Part shown: piece by piece, positions 44,206-53,401 of the stretch
How the letters are laid out: the number at the start of each line of letters is the position of its first letter
Numbering within the stretch: the stretch's first letter is position 1
NCBI GenBank assembly: GCA_001592805.2
Contig: CP051140.1
Location: 1,303,501-1,367,500 of the forward strand
Length of the DNA: 64,000 nt
Direction of reading: 5' to 3'
Source: Peltaster fructicola
Taxonomy: Eukaryota; Ascomycota; Dothideomycetes
Position numbers and translations under genes: made by a program
Notes under the pieces: model-generated
Told to the model about the DNA's origin: nothing
Databases searched by the model: none
Seen by the model: only the letters and a program-made list of their open reading frames with translations

Positions 44206-47200
44206 CTAGCTATTGAGCTGCTGCAGTGATTCGATTTCGAGGATCGTCTTGATCAGGGACGCAGTGAATACTTGCTTCTCGGTGACCTCTGGAACCTCAT
44301 CGGCGTAGGCTTTTGGGACTTCCAGTGGTTCTCGTTCTCCTAACAACTTCCAGGGCATGACATTGAAGGACTTGACATTTTGCTGTACTCTTTCGCTCAT
44401 GCCGCGAAGGACTGTTGCAGCATGTCTCGGCTGAAGCAGAAGTCCATACAAAGTCGATGACTTGCCACGGATGGGATCGACACGCAGCAGCAGATCGAAT
44501 ATGAGAGCCATGGTACCCGCTGCCAGAGGTGTTGCGAACGAAGTTCCTGTCAATAGCTGCGTTCCGGGTATCTGCTTGTCATCGTTACCAAGGATCGGCA
44601 CATTCTCACCCGGAAAGAGGATTGAGCTCTCTTGCTTGGACCATGGCTGCACAGCTGCTGTCCAGTCAAGTCTACGAGCATTGATGGACAGCACACTGTG
44701 ATCGAAGGAAGGGAAGTTGTCGTAATCGTACCCTTCTGGCTTCGTGTTTGGTATTGCGACCACAACCAGCTTCCTGCAAGCCTTCACCATGTCCAGCTTC
44801 CTTGAAAGCTCATCTACCAATTTGTGTAAGCCACAAGAGACTGAGATGATGTCCACATCCTCAGTCAGCGCCCATTCAAGGGCATCACGTAGGGCTATCC
44901 AGGAAGGTTGAAGTCTGCCCTTTGCAGACTTCTCGATGACATTGGCGACGTATATGTGCGCTGCTGGGGCTACACGAGCAAGTAAGCTAGAGCAGTTTGT
45001 ACCATGCTCTTCTGGATCAACGTCGCAAGCAACGGTATTCGCTGTATTCACGAAGTCTCTGAAGCCTTTAAATTGCTTCCTCACCTTGAGTACGTCTGAA
45101 CGCCTTGGATTGTACCCCGAATCGAGAATGGCAACACGGACACGAACCTCTTGCTGCCTGGTATTGTCATGGTACTTAAGAAGGTCAGCATGTGTCCACC
45201 TACGTAGTCGCAGGAACCATAGCTTAGCCCAAGAGACAGCTTCGTCATTGCTGCTCAGGAGCTCTCCAATTACTTCATCATGTTGTGCAATGCGTGCTCT
45301 GAGCAATTCTTCTTGATTGGGTATTGTGAGTCTGGAATCGATCTGCTTTGACGGTGCTGCATCCCCAAGACGTCCATCTGCCTGTACAGCAGATGTTGCT
45401 GTAAAAGCTACGGGATTTGATAGTGCTGTATCCCCATGACGTCCATCTGCCTGTACAGCAGATGTTGCTCGGAAAGCAGCGGGACTTGACAGTGCTGCAT
45501 CCCCACGACGTCCATCTGCCTGTACAACAGATGGTGTACGAGAATTCACGGGAACAGGAAGCTGCCGTTGCAATTCTTCTTGACTGGGTGGTCTGAGCTT
45601 GGAATCTTTCTGCTTCGATAGTGCTGCATCTCCATGTCGTCTATCTGTCTGTACAACGGACGTTGCCGGAAAAGCCACGGGAACAGGAAGTTGCAGTTGC
45701 ATTTCTTTTCCATTGGGCATCTTGACCTTCGAGTCTTCCTGCTTCGATAGTGCTGCATTCCCATGACGTCGATCAACAGACCTTGGCCTCGCTGTTGAAG
45801 TCTCCGTGCTGGTCATTCTGCCTCGATCTGCTTGTGTCGATCTCGCTTGACCATGGCTACTGCTGTTCACAGGTTTCGCCTGCAACTTTGGTGGTGGTAA
45901 CGTTCTGTCTGGAACATTGGAACTGCTTATTATTGGCGCCGTCTTCGTCTTCTCCCTGGTCGAGACCTGGCCCTTGAGAGTGTCACCAAGGACCTCTGTA
46001 AGCGCTGCTTCGCCGTTGTCCGGCTGTGGTTTCGTAGCAATTTCTCGCTTAGGAGATCTGGCCTTGGCATTCGAGCTCATGCCAACATTGCTTGCTGCTG
46101 CGGGCGTTGTTCGCCTGTCTCTTGCTGGCATGTCTCTATCAACATCATTGGAAGCTTTTGCGCCAGCCCTCGTAGTCCAGAGTGATGAAATACTGGAAGA
46201 GCGTGGTCTTGTCGTTGGCTCGTGGGGCACAGCAAGCTGCCTCGAAAGACTAGAGGAGCGGGCTCGTGTGGATGATCCTTGAGGTATCTCAAGCTGCTTC
46301 GAGCGACTGCTTGGTCTGTCAATCTGTACATCAGATGTTGCTGGAACGGCTATGGGAACAGGAAGCTGCAGTTGCGACTCGACAGGTGTCGTGTTCCGTG
46401 GAAGCTTCTCATTTGACGGCTTGACTGTAGGCGATCTCGTCATTCCCACATTCATGGAATGTCGTCTGCCATCCTCGGACTTTCGAGGATGTGGACTCTT
46501 CGATCTTGACCTGTTCCCATCGCTCTTGACACTAGAGCTACGGCTCACGACAGACGTCGACTCGGTTGGCTTCTGATGCTGAGGGAGTACCAGCAGAGGA
46601 AGGTTCTCCTCCTGCTTGACGTGGTGACCTGATTGCACTGTGGTTGGCGTTGACTCATTGCCATGGTTAGCCTTACCGCTTTTGCTGGGAGGATCTGATG
46701 GGACAGAATCGTCTTGCAGACTCTTTTGGTAATAGAATGCAAGGTATCGCTCAGCCACACCAGCATAGATGTTATATCCTGGTATCTTGTCTGTCAGTGC
46801 TCTGAGTGTAGCCTGGTTCTTCAGGAACAAAGTCTCGGCCTCTGAAAACTTGGTGAGACGATGATACAGCATAGCGAGATTGTGCCTTGCTTCAAGTAAT
46901 AGTTCGGCATCGCCACGCTTCGGCCCTGTCTCCATCCTGCTCTGAAGCAAGTTGATAGCCTGCAGACTACAGCTTTCGGCATCATGCATCAAGTCCAGAC
47001 GTCTGCGCTCATCAGTGCCCGGTACACGAGACTGTTTTACGAGTCCAAGGCTCAGGCTAACGAGGCTTCGAGTGAAGAACTTCGCATTGGGACCGCAGTC
47101 GACGTTTGTGCAGAGAAGTACGATGGCATCGTCGAGCTCGGCGACTCTGCTCTTGTCTATGTCGTAAGTGGTGAGAAGTTCCTTGCTCAGATTATATCGC

Positions 47201-47535
47201 CATTTCAGAATCTCGGCTTGATCTGGTCTCTTCGCCTGTTGTAGATTCTCGAGAATGCTACGATGAACCCTGATTGAGTTGTCGTACTCCCTGAGGTGTC
47301 GATAACATATCGCCTGGATCTGCCAGAATGCAACAGGAAAGTCGTCGTTGACTGTGTCAGCACCTACAACGAACGCTTCGTTGCATATCTCGAGGGCTTT
47401 CCTACAGCGCGTCCGACGAGTGTGTCGATCCCTAGCCTGGCCGATATCATAGATTTGATCTTCAGCGTTTGTGTACAACTGCGTAAGCTTTTCGTTCACG
47501 CCCTCAGCAGCAGTTACTGAACCTCGTTCGTCCAT
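44206..47535 (-). CDS. TPR-linker-subtilisin (S8) protease; candidate gasdermin-activating protease
   Basis: Single exon, 1109 residues from the ATG at 47535 (the open frame begins at a GTG 18 bases upstream). Residues about 1-285 are all-helical and TPR-like (e.g. LLLEARHNLAMLYHRLTKF and AEAETLF-type helix pairs). Residues about 290-750 are a disordered Ser/Pro/Arg-rich linker that carries a coding minisatellite (45303-45780). The C-terminal 350 residues are an S8 peptidase with all catalytic residues: Asp805 in VAILDSGYN, His844 in EEHGTNCSSLL, oxyanion Asn930 in VVAIPNT, and Ser999 in GTSFATPLAAG. No signal peptide or propeptide, so it is cytosolic. No P-loop/NACHT or NB-ARC motif is visible, unlike NLR-type fungal proteases. 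In fungi, S8 proteases encoded beside gasdermin genes cleave the gasdermin tail (HET-Q2 on HET-Q1); the gasdermin-like gene lies 1.2 kb away. Function as its activator is inferred from context. Confidence 0.86.
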   Translation of the reverse strand: MDERGSVTAAEGVNEKLTQLYTNAEDQIYDIGQARDRHTRRTRCRKALEICNEAFVVGADTVNDDFPVAFWQIQAICYRHLREYDNSIRVHRSILENLQQAKRPDQAEILKWRYNLSKELLTTYDIDKSRVAELDDAIVLLCTNVDCGPNAKFFTRSLVSLSLGLVKQSRVPGTDERRRLDLMHDAESCSLQAINLLQSRMETGPKRGDAELLLEARHNLAMLYHRLTKFSEAETLFLKNQATLRALTDKIPGYNIYAGVAERYLAFYYQKSLQDDSVPSDPPSKSGKANHGNESTPTTVQSGHHVKQEENLPLLVLPQHQKPTESTSVVSRSSSVKSDGNRSRSKSPHPRKSEDGRRHSMNVGMTRSPTVKPSNEKLPRNTTPVESQLQLPVPIAVPATSDVQIDRPSSRSKQLEIPQGSSTRARSSSLSRQLAVPHEPTTRPRSSSISSLWTTRAGAKASNDVDRDMPARDRRTTPAAASNVGMSSNAKARSPKREIATKPQPDNGEAALTEVLGDTLKGQVSTREKTKTAPIISSSNVPDRTLPPPKLQAKPVNSSSHGQARSTQADRGRMTSTETSTARPRSVDRRHGNAALSKQEDSKVKMPNGKEMQLQLPVPVAFPATSVVQTDRRHGDAALSKQKDSKLRPPSQEELQRQLPVPVNSRTPSVVQADGRRGDAALSSPAAFRATSAVQADGRHGDTALSNPVAFTATSAVQADGRLGDAAPSKQIDSRLTIPNQEELLRARIAQHDEVIGELLSSNDEAVSWAKLWFLRLRRWTHADLLKYHDNTRQQEVRVRVAILDSGYNPRRSDVLKVRKQFKGFRDFVNTANTVACDVDPEEHGTNCSSLLARVAPAAHIYVANVIEKSAKGRLQPSWIALRDALEWALTEDVDIISVSCGLHKLVDELSRKLDMVKACRKLVVVAIPNTKPEGYDYDNFPSFDHSVLSINARRLDWTAAVQPWSKQESSILFPGENVPILGNDDKQIPGTQLLTGTSFATPLAAGTMALIFDLLLRVDPIRGKSSTLYGLLLQPRHAATVLRGMSERVQQNVKSFNVMPWKLLGEREPLEVPKAYADEVPEVTEKQVFTASLIKTILEIESLQQLNS
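45303..45780 (-). repeat. Coding minisatellite in the protease linker
   Basis: Tandem units begin with the plus-strand sequence GTGCTGC/GTA at 45354, 45423, 45492, 45621 and 45750. Spacings are therefore 69, 69, 129 and 129 bases, and 129 equals 69 plus a 60-base insert (containing GGGAACAGGAAG...TGCAATT) that also appears once at the left end. A decayed copy lies near 46320-46385. Units are 80-95 percent alike by eye. Every unit length is a multiple of three, so copy changes keep the frame. The encoded unit reads ATSAVQADGRxGDAALS. Confidence 0.85.
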
Positions 47536-47769
47536 CACCTTGCATTTCGCCACTGACTGACTTGGCGAAGCTCATATCGAAGGTATGACATCGAGAAAGG
47601 TCAGATGTGAGAGAAAAGTGGACGAGGCTGAGGCTGAGGCGCCATACGATGTAATGCATGAACCTTGTACCAGCCCCGCCGATGCATCCCAGCATCTGTG
47701 CAGATGGTTCGTTAAAAGAGGCTGAGAGTCGCCTCTTTTCGTAAAAGGAGGCCGCTGAGCAGAGCTTGC
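47536..47769. promoter_or_regulatory. Divergent promoter, protease and one-TM protein genes
   Basis: Only 234 bases separate the protease ATG (minus) and the TM protein ATG (plus), so the two genes share a compact bidirectional promoter and may be co-expressed. A direct-repeat pair of GAGGCTGAGGCTGAGGCG is visible around 47622-47641 and a near-palindromic stretch with GCCTCTTTT / AAAAGAGGC around 47718-47745 (TTAAAAGAGGCTGAGAG...GAGTCGCCTCTTTTCG), which could be a hairpin or a binding site. Confidence 0.45.
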
Positions 47770-48450
47770 ATGTCCCTGGTCATACACACACGATGCAGCA
47801 CTCAGATGTCAACAGGAGCTATTCCAAACAATGCGCGAGGCGAAGCTAGCAACCCAACACCTTACCTGACGCCGATAGCCGCCACAACCACTAATCTGGT
47901 AACACAGACGATCCAGAATGCTCTAACAACATACACAACTGTCGTGAACATAGCGCAGTCGCCTGTGTCGTCGGACAATCAGAGTGGTAATAGTGCGCTG
48001 TCAGGAGCTCAAATTGGAGGAATCGTTGGAGGTCTGCTAGGCGCCTTCGTTCTGCTGGGCTTACTCTTCTGGCTTTTGCGACGCACTCATGGTGGCTCGG
48101 ACCACAGTGACACGATCAGCGAATATGGTCTTGGTAGGTCAGGACCAGGCCCAGGTCCTATGTCTGGACAATTCACGACTCTGCATGCTGGCACTGGAGA
48201 GGAAGTTCCAGTAACTCTGCGAGGCAAACCAATTCCTGGCGTAATATTGGATATGCGGACAGGTACAGCAGGCGGTTGGCGAAGGCCGCGACGCTCGGGT
48301 CATGATCGTGATGCTGGAGTCAACAGAGATCCGCAATTCGATGAATCGAGCACAACGGACGACCAGTCGATGGCCGGACATTATGTGTATGAGTCGGTTC
48401 GATACCCACAGCCCGCACGAGTGAGAAGATTCGTGCGTCTTGAAACATAG
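47770..48450 (+). CDS. Single-pass membrane protein, Ser/Thr-rich N-terminus, unknown function
   Basis: 226 residues from the ATG at 47770 (a second in-frame ATG at 47806 is equally possible). Residues about 1-75 are Ser/Thr/Asn-rich (NALTTYTTVVNIAQSP), the kind of stretch that is O-glycosylated outside the cell. One membrane helix follows with small-residue spacing (AQIGGIVGGLLGAFVLLGLLF) and then a basic stop-transfer WLLRR. The cytosolic tail of about 115 residues is Gly/Arg/Asp-rich with no domain. There is no cleaved signal peptide in this frame, so either it is a type III-like protein or a small upstream exon was missed. The design recalls fungal Mid2/Wsc-type wall sensors, but similarity is only in layout. 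It lies between the protease and gasdermin-like genes and shares a promoter with the protease. Confidence 0.72.
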   Translation: MSLVIHTRCSTQMSTGAIPNNARGEASNPTPYLTPIAATTTNLVTQTIQNALTTYTTVVNIAQSPVSSDNQSGNSALSGAQIGGIVGGLLGAFVLLGLLFWLLRRTHGGSDHSDTISEYGLGRSGPGPGPMSGQFTTLHAGTGEEVPVTLRGKPIPGVILDMRTGTAGGWRRPRRSGHDRDAGVNRDPQFDESSTTDDQSMAGHYVYESVRYPQPARVRRFVRLET

Positions 48451-48610
48451 ATGTCGTTGTGTACGTCGAGTTCTTAGCATAGCCATTGGGTATCGATGCA
48501 TGTGCCATTGTCGCATTGCGAAAGACCAGACATGCAGAAGATCCCTGCACCGTCGATGGGTTGTCGGCAGTCTTCGTTCTGACCGGACCCATCGTTGTAA
48601 CTTGACGCTT

Positions 48611-48676
48611 ATGCACGGGAGCCGCTGAGATAGCATGAGCCCAAGCTTGTGCGACTCGTCTTCGTCAAGCCGATAA
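48611..48676 (+). promoter_or_regulatory. Two short upstream ORFs before the gasdermin-like start
   Basis: ATG at 48611 followed by a stop at 48626-48628 (5 codons), and ATG at 48635 followed by a stop at 48674-48676 (13 codons). Both lie within 92 bases of the gasdermin ATG at 48703 and are out of frame with it. If the transcript starts upstream of 48611, both would reduce initiation at the main ATG. The transcription start is unknown. Confidence 0.5.
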
Positions 48677-48702
48677 AACCTCTGCAACAACGCCAGCCAA
48701 AC

Positions 48703-49554
48703 ATGTTCCGCAAGAAAGACGTTGGTATCAAGAAGGTCTGGTTTCTTCCAAGGACTCGAGATAATCCTCCAGATGATGCGATCAGACTCGGAGACATCAT
48801 ACTCCACCCAGACGAACCAGAATATGCGATCAACCAGCAGGAGCGAATCGAGGTCCCGAAGGATCAGATCAGGACTTATGTCGATCCTGACAGCAAGTGG
48901 GAAAGGAGAGAATCCAAGTCTGTAGGCGGAGGAATCAGTGCTGCATACTTGGATGCAGCAGGCATCAAGCTGTCGCTAGACGTCGATACCTCTCACAAGC
49001 AGACTTATGAGGCCGAGAGACTCGAAACCTCTCAGTTCTCGCCAAGCAAGAAGTATCTTGAGGAGTGCTTCAAGGACGGAGACGCCAAAATCGAGCTGAC
49101 TGGACCGCATGCGAAGAAGTGCCTTTACATGGTAACCGGGCTGAAGCTGGCGTATGGAGCCACCAAGACGATCGAAGAGCTACACAAGCGTGGCCTACAT
49201 GTGCTTTTCGGTCTTGACCTGACTGCAGCTGGCGCTCCGGGCGTCGCTCTTGGACCGAAAGCTCATCACTCTACCGAAGTCGAGACTAAAGGGAGTTCTG
49301 GGAAGCGAAATTTTGTCTTTGCATTCCAGCTTCGAAAACTGACCTGGGATAAGAAGCTAAAGGTAGTGGTTGACGAGAACTACGTAAAGGGTGCCATGTA
49401 CAGTGACGCCGGACTTGAGCTTGAGGATGCCGATAGTGTTGATGTGAAAGGCGAAGACATTGAATCGGATGAAGTCTCAGTAGAGGATTTCGAGAACTTG
49501 AAGGTTTATGCACCTCCAGAGGCTGAAGAGGACTGGATAGCACTGGTAGCCTAG
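48703..49554 (+). CDS. Fungal gasdermin-like protein with acidic C-terminal tail
   Basis: Single exon, 283 residues from the ATG at 48703; the open frame begins at a GTG 54 bases upstream that is not used here. The N-terminus is basic and aromatic (MFRKKDVGIKKVWFLPR), then LGDIILHPDEPE, and the segment GPHAKKCLYMVTGLKLAYGA corresponds in position and pattern to the LYVVTE-type strand of vertebrate gasdermins and to fungal relatives (HET-Q1, RCD-1). GLHVLFGLDLTAAGAPGV and NFVFAFQLRKLTWDKK continue the family pattern. Size fits HET-Q1. The last 46 residues are strongly acidic (17 D/E against 2 K), the place where the inhibitory tail is cut in HET-Q1. Gasdermins form membrane pores after cleavage and cause regulated cell death; the neighbouring S8 protease is the likely trigger. 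Family assignment is by recognition only and needs a profile search. Confidence 0.72.
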   Translation: MFRKKDVGIKKVWFLPRTRDNPPDDAIRLGDIILHPDEPEYAINQQERIEVPKDQIRTYVDPDSKWERRESKSVGGGISAAYLDAAGIKLSLDVDTSHKQTYEAERLETSQFSPSKKYLEECFKDGDAKIELTGPHAKKCLYMVTGLKLAYGATKTIEELHKRGLHVLFGLDLTAAGAPGVALGPKAHHSTEVETKGSSGKRNFVFAFQLRKLTWDKKLKVVVDENYVKGAMYSDAGLELEDADSVDVKGEDIESDEVSVEDFENLKVYAPPEAEEDWIALVA

Positions 49555-50088
49555 GTTACTGCGTTGAATGTGTCTACCAACGACTCGTTGAAGTGTTCGT
49601 CCTTTCAGTTACGCTCATCACACTGGCGATGATGGTGCACCCTGTTTAAACACAACTGTTCGATGGTGCGTCAGTGCAGTGATTGATGGTGGAAGTAGAG
49701 GAAGGAGGAGAGAGTGTTGTACGAGCATAGAAAGATCATGGTAGCCTGTGAGCACTGACCCCATGGAACCATGGTTCATTTCAGATGCGGCCTATATTGT
49801 CAACCTGTCATATCGTCACACATTGCAATAAGGAACATGGATAGTATGTTCAGGACGCCAAGTAACAAGCTGCAGTGGCTATCGTGCAAGCTGACGGCAA
49901 CTTGATCGATGGCTTCGAAGCTCACAAAGCACTTGAGTATCTCATGTCTAGCAGAGCTCCATCATTTCGTACCTCGACAATGTGATGGTATACAAAATGT
50001 ATGTATATATGTCTCACCTCTTTTCGATGCTTGTCTCCCGAGTCCGTCGTAGATTGTCCTGGTTGACTGACTGTATATCAAGGCATCC
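49555..50088. other. Intergenic region between convergent gasdermin-like and sla1 genes
   Basis: About 530 bases between two convergent stops; contains 3' UTRs only. No RNA gene or repeat recognised. Confidence 0.5.
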
Positions 50089-53000
50089 TCAGAAACCAAA
50101 AGGATTTTGTGGTGCTATAAGAGTGTTAGCATGTGTTAGCAATGATCAGTAATTACCTACTTGCTCGACTCAACTCTGCCCTGCCGGTCCTTTGCGGCAC
50201 CAACGGCTTCGCACCATTCTGCACGCCAAACCTGACAGGAGGTGGAGGCCCGGTCTTCTGTGGTATCAAGGGTGCGATAGGCTGACTTGGACCAAAGACA
50301 CCGCCAGTCTGCTGTGGTGGTAATGAGGGCGCCGGACTTTGTGCAGACTGTGCGCCAAAGCCGTTCGTGTATCCAGTCTGTTGTCCTGCAAATCCAGTAG
50401 GCTGAGAGATGAAGCTGCCATTTCCATATGGAGACTGAGCGTTCGTCACAGCACCGCCATATGCTGCTTGACCGAACTGGCTCTGGGGCACAAAGCTCGT
50501 AAGTTGCGGCTGTAGAGCAGGGAAGTTCTGCTGCATGGCTGGAACGCCCGTTGGCTGCTGTGCAAAGCCATTGACTGGTTGTTGATAGCCTGCAAAACCT
50601 GTCTGCTGGGTAGGTACGCCGACCATTGGAGGGATGAGTCCGGCTTGTTGAAGTCGTTGCAGTGTCTGAAGATCTTGCAGACTCTGTCCTGGTGGTGCCA
50701 GCTGTGCTTGTGGCTGGAAGCCTGTGTAATTTGGCTGCAAAGGTGCTGGCATATTGAAGCCCGTCTGAGGTGGAAATCCTGGAGCACTTGCAGATCGCGG
50801 CGGCGGAGCGATACCGCCTGGTGTTAGCTGTTGTTGTGGTGCTGATGGTCTCTGTCGAGGTGCTGCCGTCTGCTGAGGTGCCAGCGCAGCAATCTTGTCG
50901 AATATAGCCTGGTCAGCACCTTGAGGAGTTTGAGTAGGCTGCGGCGAGACTGCAGACACGGGCGTTGGAGGTACTGTAGCGGGCGCTGGTGCAGGAGCGG
51001 CAGTCGGCTGGAGAGGTGGATCTGACAAGGATAGCAGAGCAATGTCTTCATTGACTTTTGGCTTCGGTGGTTCAGGAGGCGGTGTTGGCTCGACTACAGG
51101 GGTGGCGGTAGGAGGTTGTGACCGAGCTGGCTTGACATCCCATGCATCGTCCTCGAAGCCACCATTCTTCGCAGGTGAACGAGCAGACGATGCTGCACTC
51201 TCAGCCTTGCTCACTGCAGACTTGGGCTTGAATGCACTCTCATCAATCACGTCGTTCGTCTGTATGGGTGGCGCCGGCCGTCCCTTGCGGGTGTTGTTCC
51301 GTAGTGCGCCGCTTGCATCTGTGAACAGTGGGCCATTGGTTCCTTCTGTGGACGGCGTATCTGTCGAGCGGTTGTACTTAGCATCGAGAACCTTCATGAC
51401 CCTTAGGATATCGCCCTCCTTCAGCCCGAGAGTTCGTAGAAGTGAAGCGTTCACGTCTGGCAGGATTTCAGGCCCCATCTGATCTCGTGAGAATGCACCT
51501 GCATACCGTTCGCAGATCTGAGGGTTGACGCCACAAGACAGGAAGAAATCGAACCAGTCATACTCGTCTTTCTTCTGAATCGAAGCACCGTTTCTTGTTT
51601 CCGGCTCCTTGGCTTTTATCGTTGAGCGCCTCTTAATATCACTGAGAGGCTTATCATCGTCGAGGCTTTGTCCAGTTGCACGCTCCACGTATTCCAGATC
51701 CTCGACAGCCATTTTGGATACAGGCACTGCAATCTTGACGCCATTCAATTTGTGGAGGTGAATCTTGTTCTCACGCAGGCCGATGAACTCAGCGTCGACC
51801 TTGAACGTGCCCGAGCGGTCCGTCCACGTCCGTATGCGAGAAGAGTTCGGTTTGCTCTTAGGCGGGTCTTTACTTCGACTGTCTTTCTGGGCAGTCCTCT
51901 TAGGTTCGGTTGCAAGACTAGATCCTCGTTCCGGTATGGGTTCGGTCTTGCCCTTCTTGGCGGATTCGCGAGCTAGTCGTTCTTCCTCGAGTCGATTCTG
52001 TTCGACAGTGCTTCGTGCTGCGTTCAGCCCTGTGATGCTCTCGGGCCCTCGCTCCATTCTTCCGGTCACCTCGACGTAAGAGCTTGGCACGACGCCTTCC
52101 TTGCCGTTACGAAGTCGTCTGATCTTCCACCAGTCCTCGCTCGACCTGTCGTCTAGCACAATCACCTCGTCACCGGCAGCAACAGTAACTTCGTCATCGC
52201 CGAGTGCCATGTGCTCGTATAGCATGTGGCCAGTCTTGAGTCCCGATGCGCCGGTTCCTGCGCTAGCTGCAAGCACCTCTCGAAGACCTTCTTGACGCAC
52301 GGCACCAGCCAGCTCGCCAAGCAATGCAACGATCTCTTTCGCAGTGTCCTTCGCGCCGGCGTGGAAGTCGACAGATTTGCTAGGTCGAATGAGCTCCATG
52401 AAGACATGCTTGCCCTCGATCGAGTAGTGCGTAAGCTTTTCTGCAGTCCATTCGAAACTAGGCCCATCACTCCGCTGTTCAGGCGTGATCGAGATAATCC
52501 CTTTCGCAATGTTAATTCCCAGAGTGGTCGGCATCTTCTTATTCTTGCCCATATGCGACACCATCTCGTAGATATTGTACAAACGGAATGCACCTGGCGA
52601 AAATGGCTCGTCTGGCTCTTGTCTTCGTCCGTTAGTGCTGGCCACTCTTTTCCTTGGCTCAGGCTCAGCCTTCGAGATAGGTGGTGGAGGGAGTGATTCG
52701 GCTTCTGACACGGGTCGTCGTGGAAGGGATGGCGCCGGCTCGTCCTCGTCGCTCTCCTCGGGTGTATACTGCGGTCTGGTGGGCATAGGTGGCGAAGCCA
52801 GTGCTCTCTGCTGTGGAGCTTGCGAGGCAGGTGCACTAGGCTCACCGTTACCTGTCCTCTGTGCGATGATGCCGGCAAGTGCAGCTGCGGGGCCAGGAGT
52901 CTGTGTAGGTGCTACGTAGTCGGCCTCGCCAGGAATCGGTCCATCGTCACTCGGTACTGTAGGTCGAGCTGGCATAGGCGGAGGAGCTAACTCACGCTCT

Positions 53001-53401
53001 TCAGACACCCCAGACGCCGACGCTGAGACCTTCTCGATGTATATCGCAGGCGCAAAGCCATATTCGCCCTTGAATCCAATCAATGTCCAATCAGGATCCG
53101 AGGTGTCGTAGACTTCCACACGAGTGTCCTCCTTAAAGCTCAACTCTTCATCCGTTTGCTTTGTGTAGTCGTACATGGCGCGTGCTTGGTATATAGGCTT
53201 AGCCTCCTCGACGTAGTTATTAGGTATTAGACCTTCTGGTTCCTCATCGTCATCCGATACAGCCTTCTTCTTGGCCTTCCACCAGTCATCGTCAGAACTT
53301 TTTTCAAGTACGAATAGGAGATCGCCATCCTTGATCTCCAGCTCTTCCTCGGACTGAGGAGCGTAGTCGTACACGGCGCGGTATACTCCTAAGAATGCCA
53401 T
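50089..53401 (-). CDS. sla1: Actin-patch endocytic adaptor Sla1
   Basis: Two exons: 53401-50161 and a terminal 26-nt exon 50114-50089, joined across a 46-nt intron (donor GTAGGT, branch GCTAAC, acceptor TTATAG). This restores the family C-terminus ATPQNPFGF; reading through would give a different ending. 1088 residues. Domains: SH3 (YRAVYDYAPQSEEELEI), SH3 (ARAMYDYTKQTDEELSF), Pro/Glu linker, a third SH3 (EDWWKIRRLRNGKEGVVPSSY), SHD1 (RTWTDRSGTFKVDAEFIG), which binds NPFxD cargo signals, and SHD2 (YDWFDFFLSCGVNPQICERY). The C-terminal third has many QQTG/PTG motifs (QQTGFAGYQQ, QPTGFAG), matching the LxxQxTG sites phosphorylated by Ark1/Prk1 kinases. It links Las17/WASP and cargo at cortical actin patches. 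ATG 53401 begins MAFLGVYRAVYDY; the upstream open frame starts at GTG and is not used. Confidence 0.97.
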
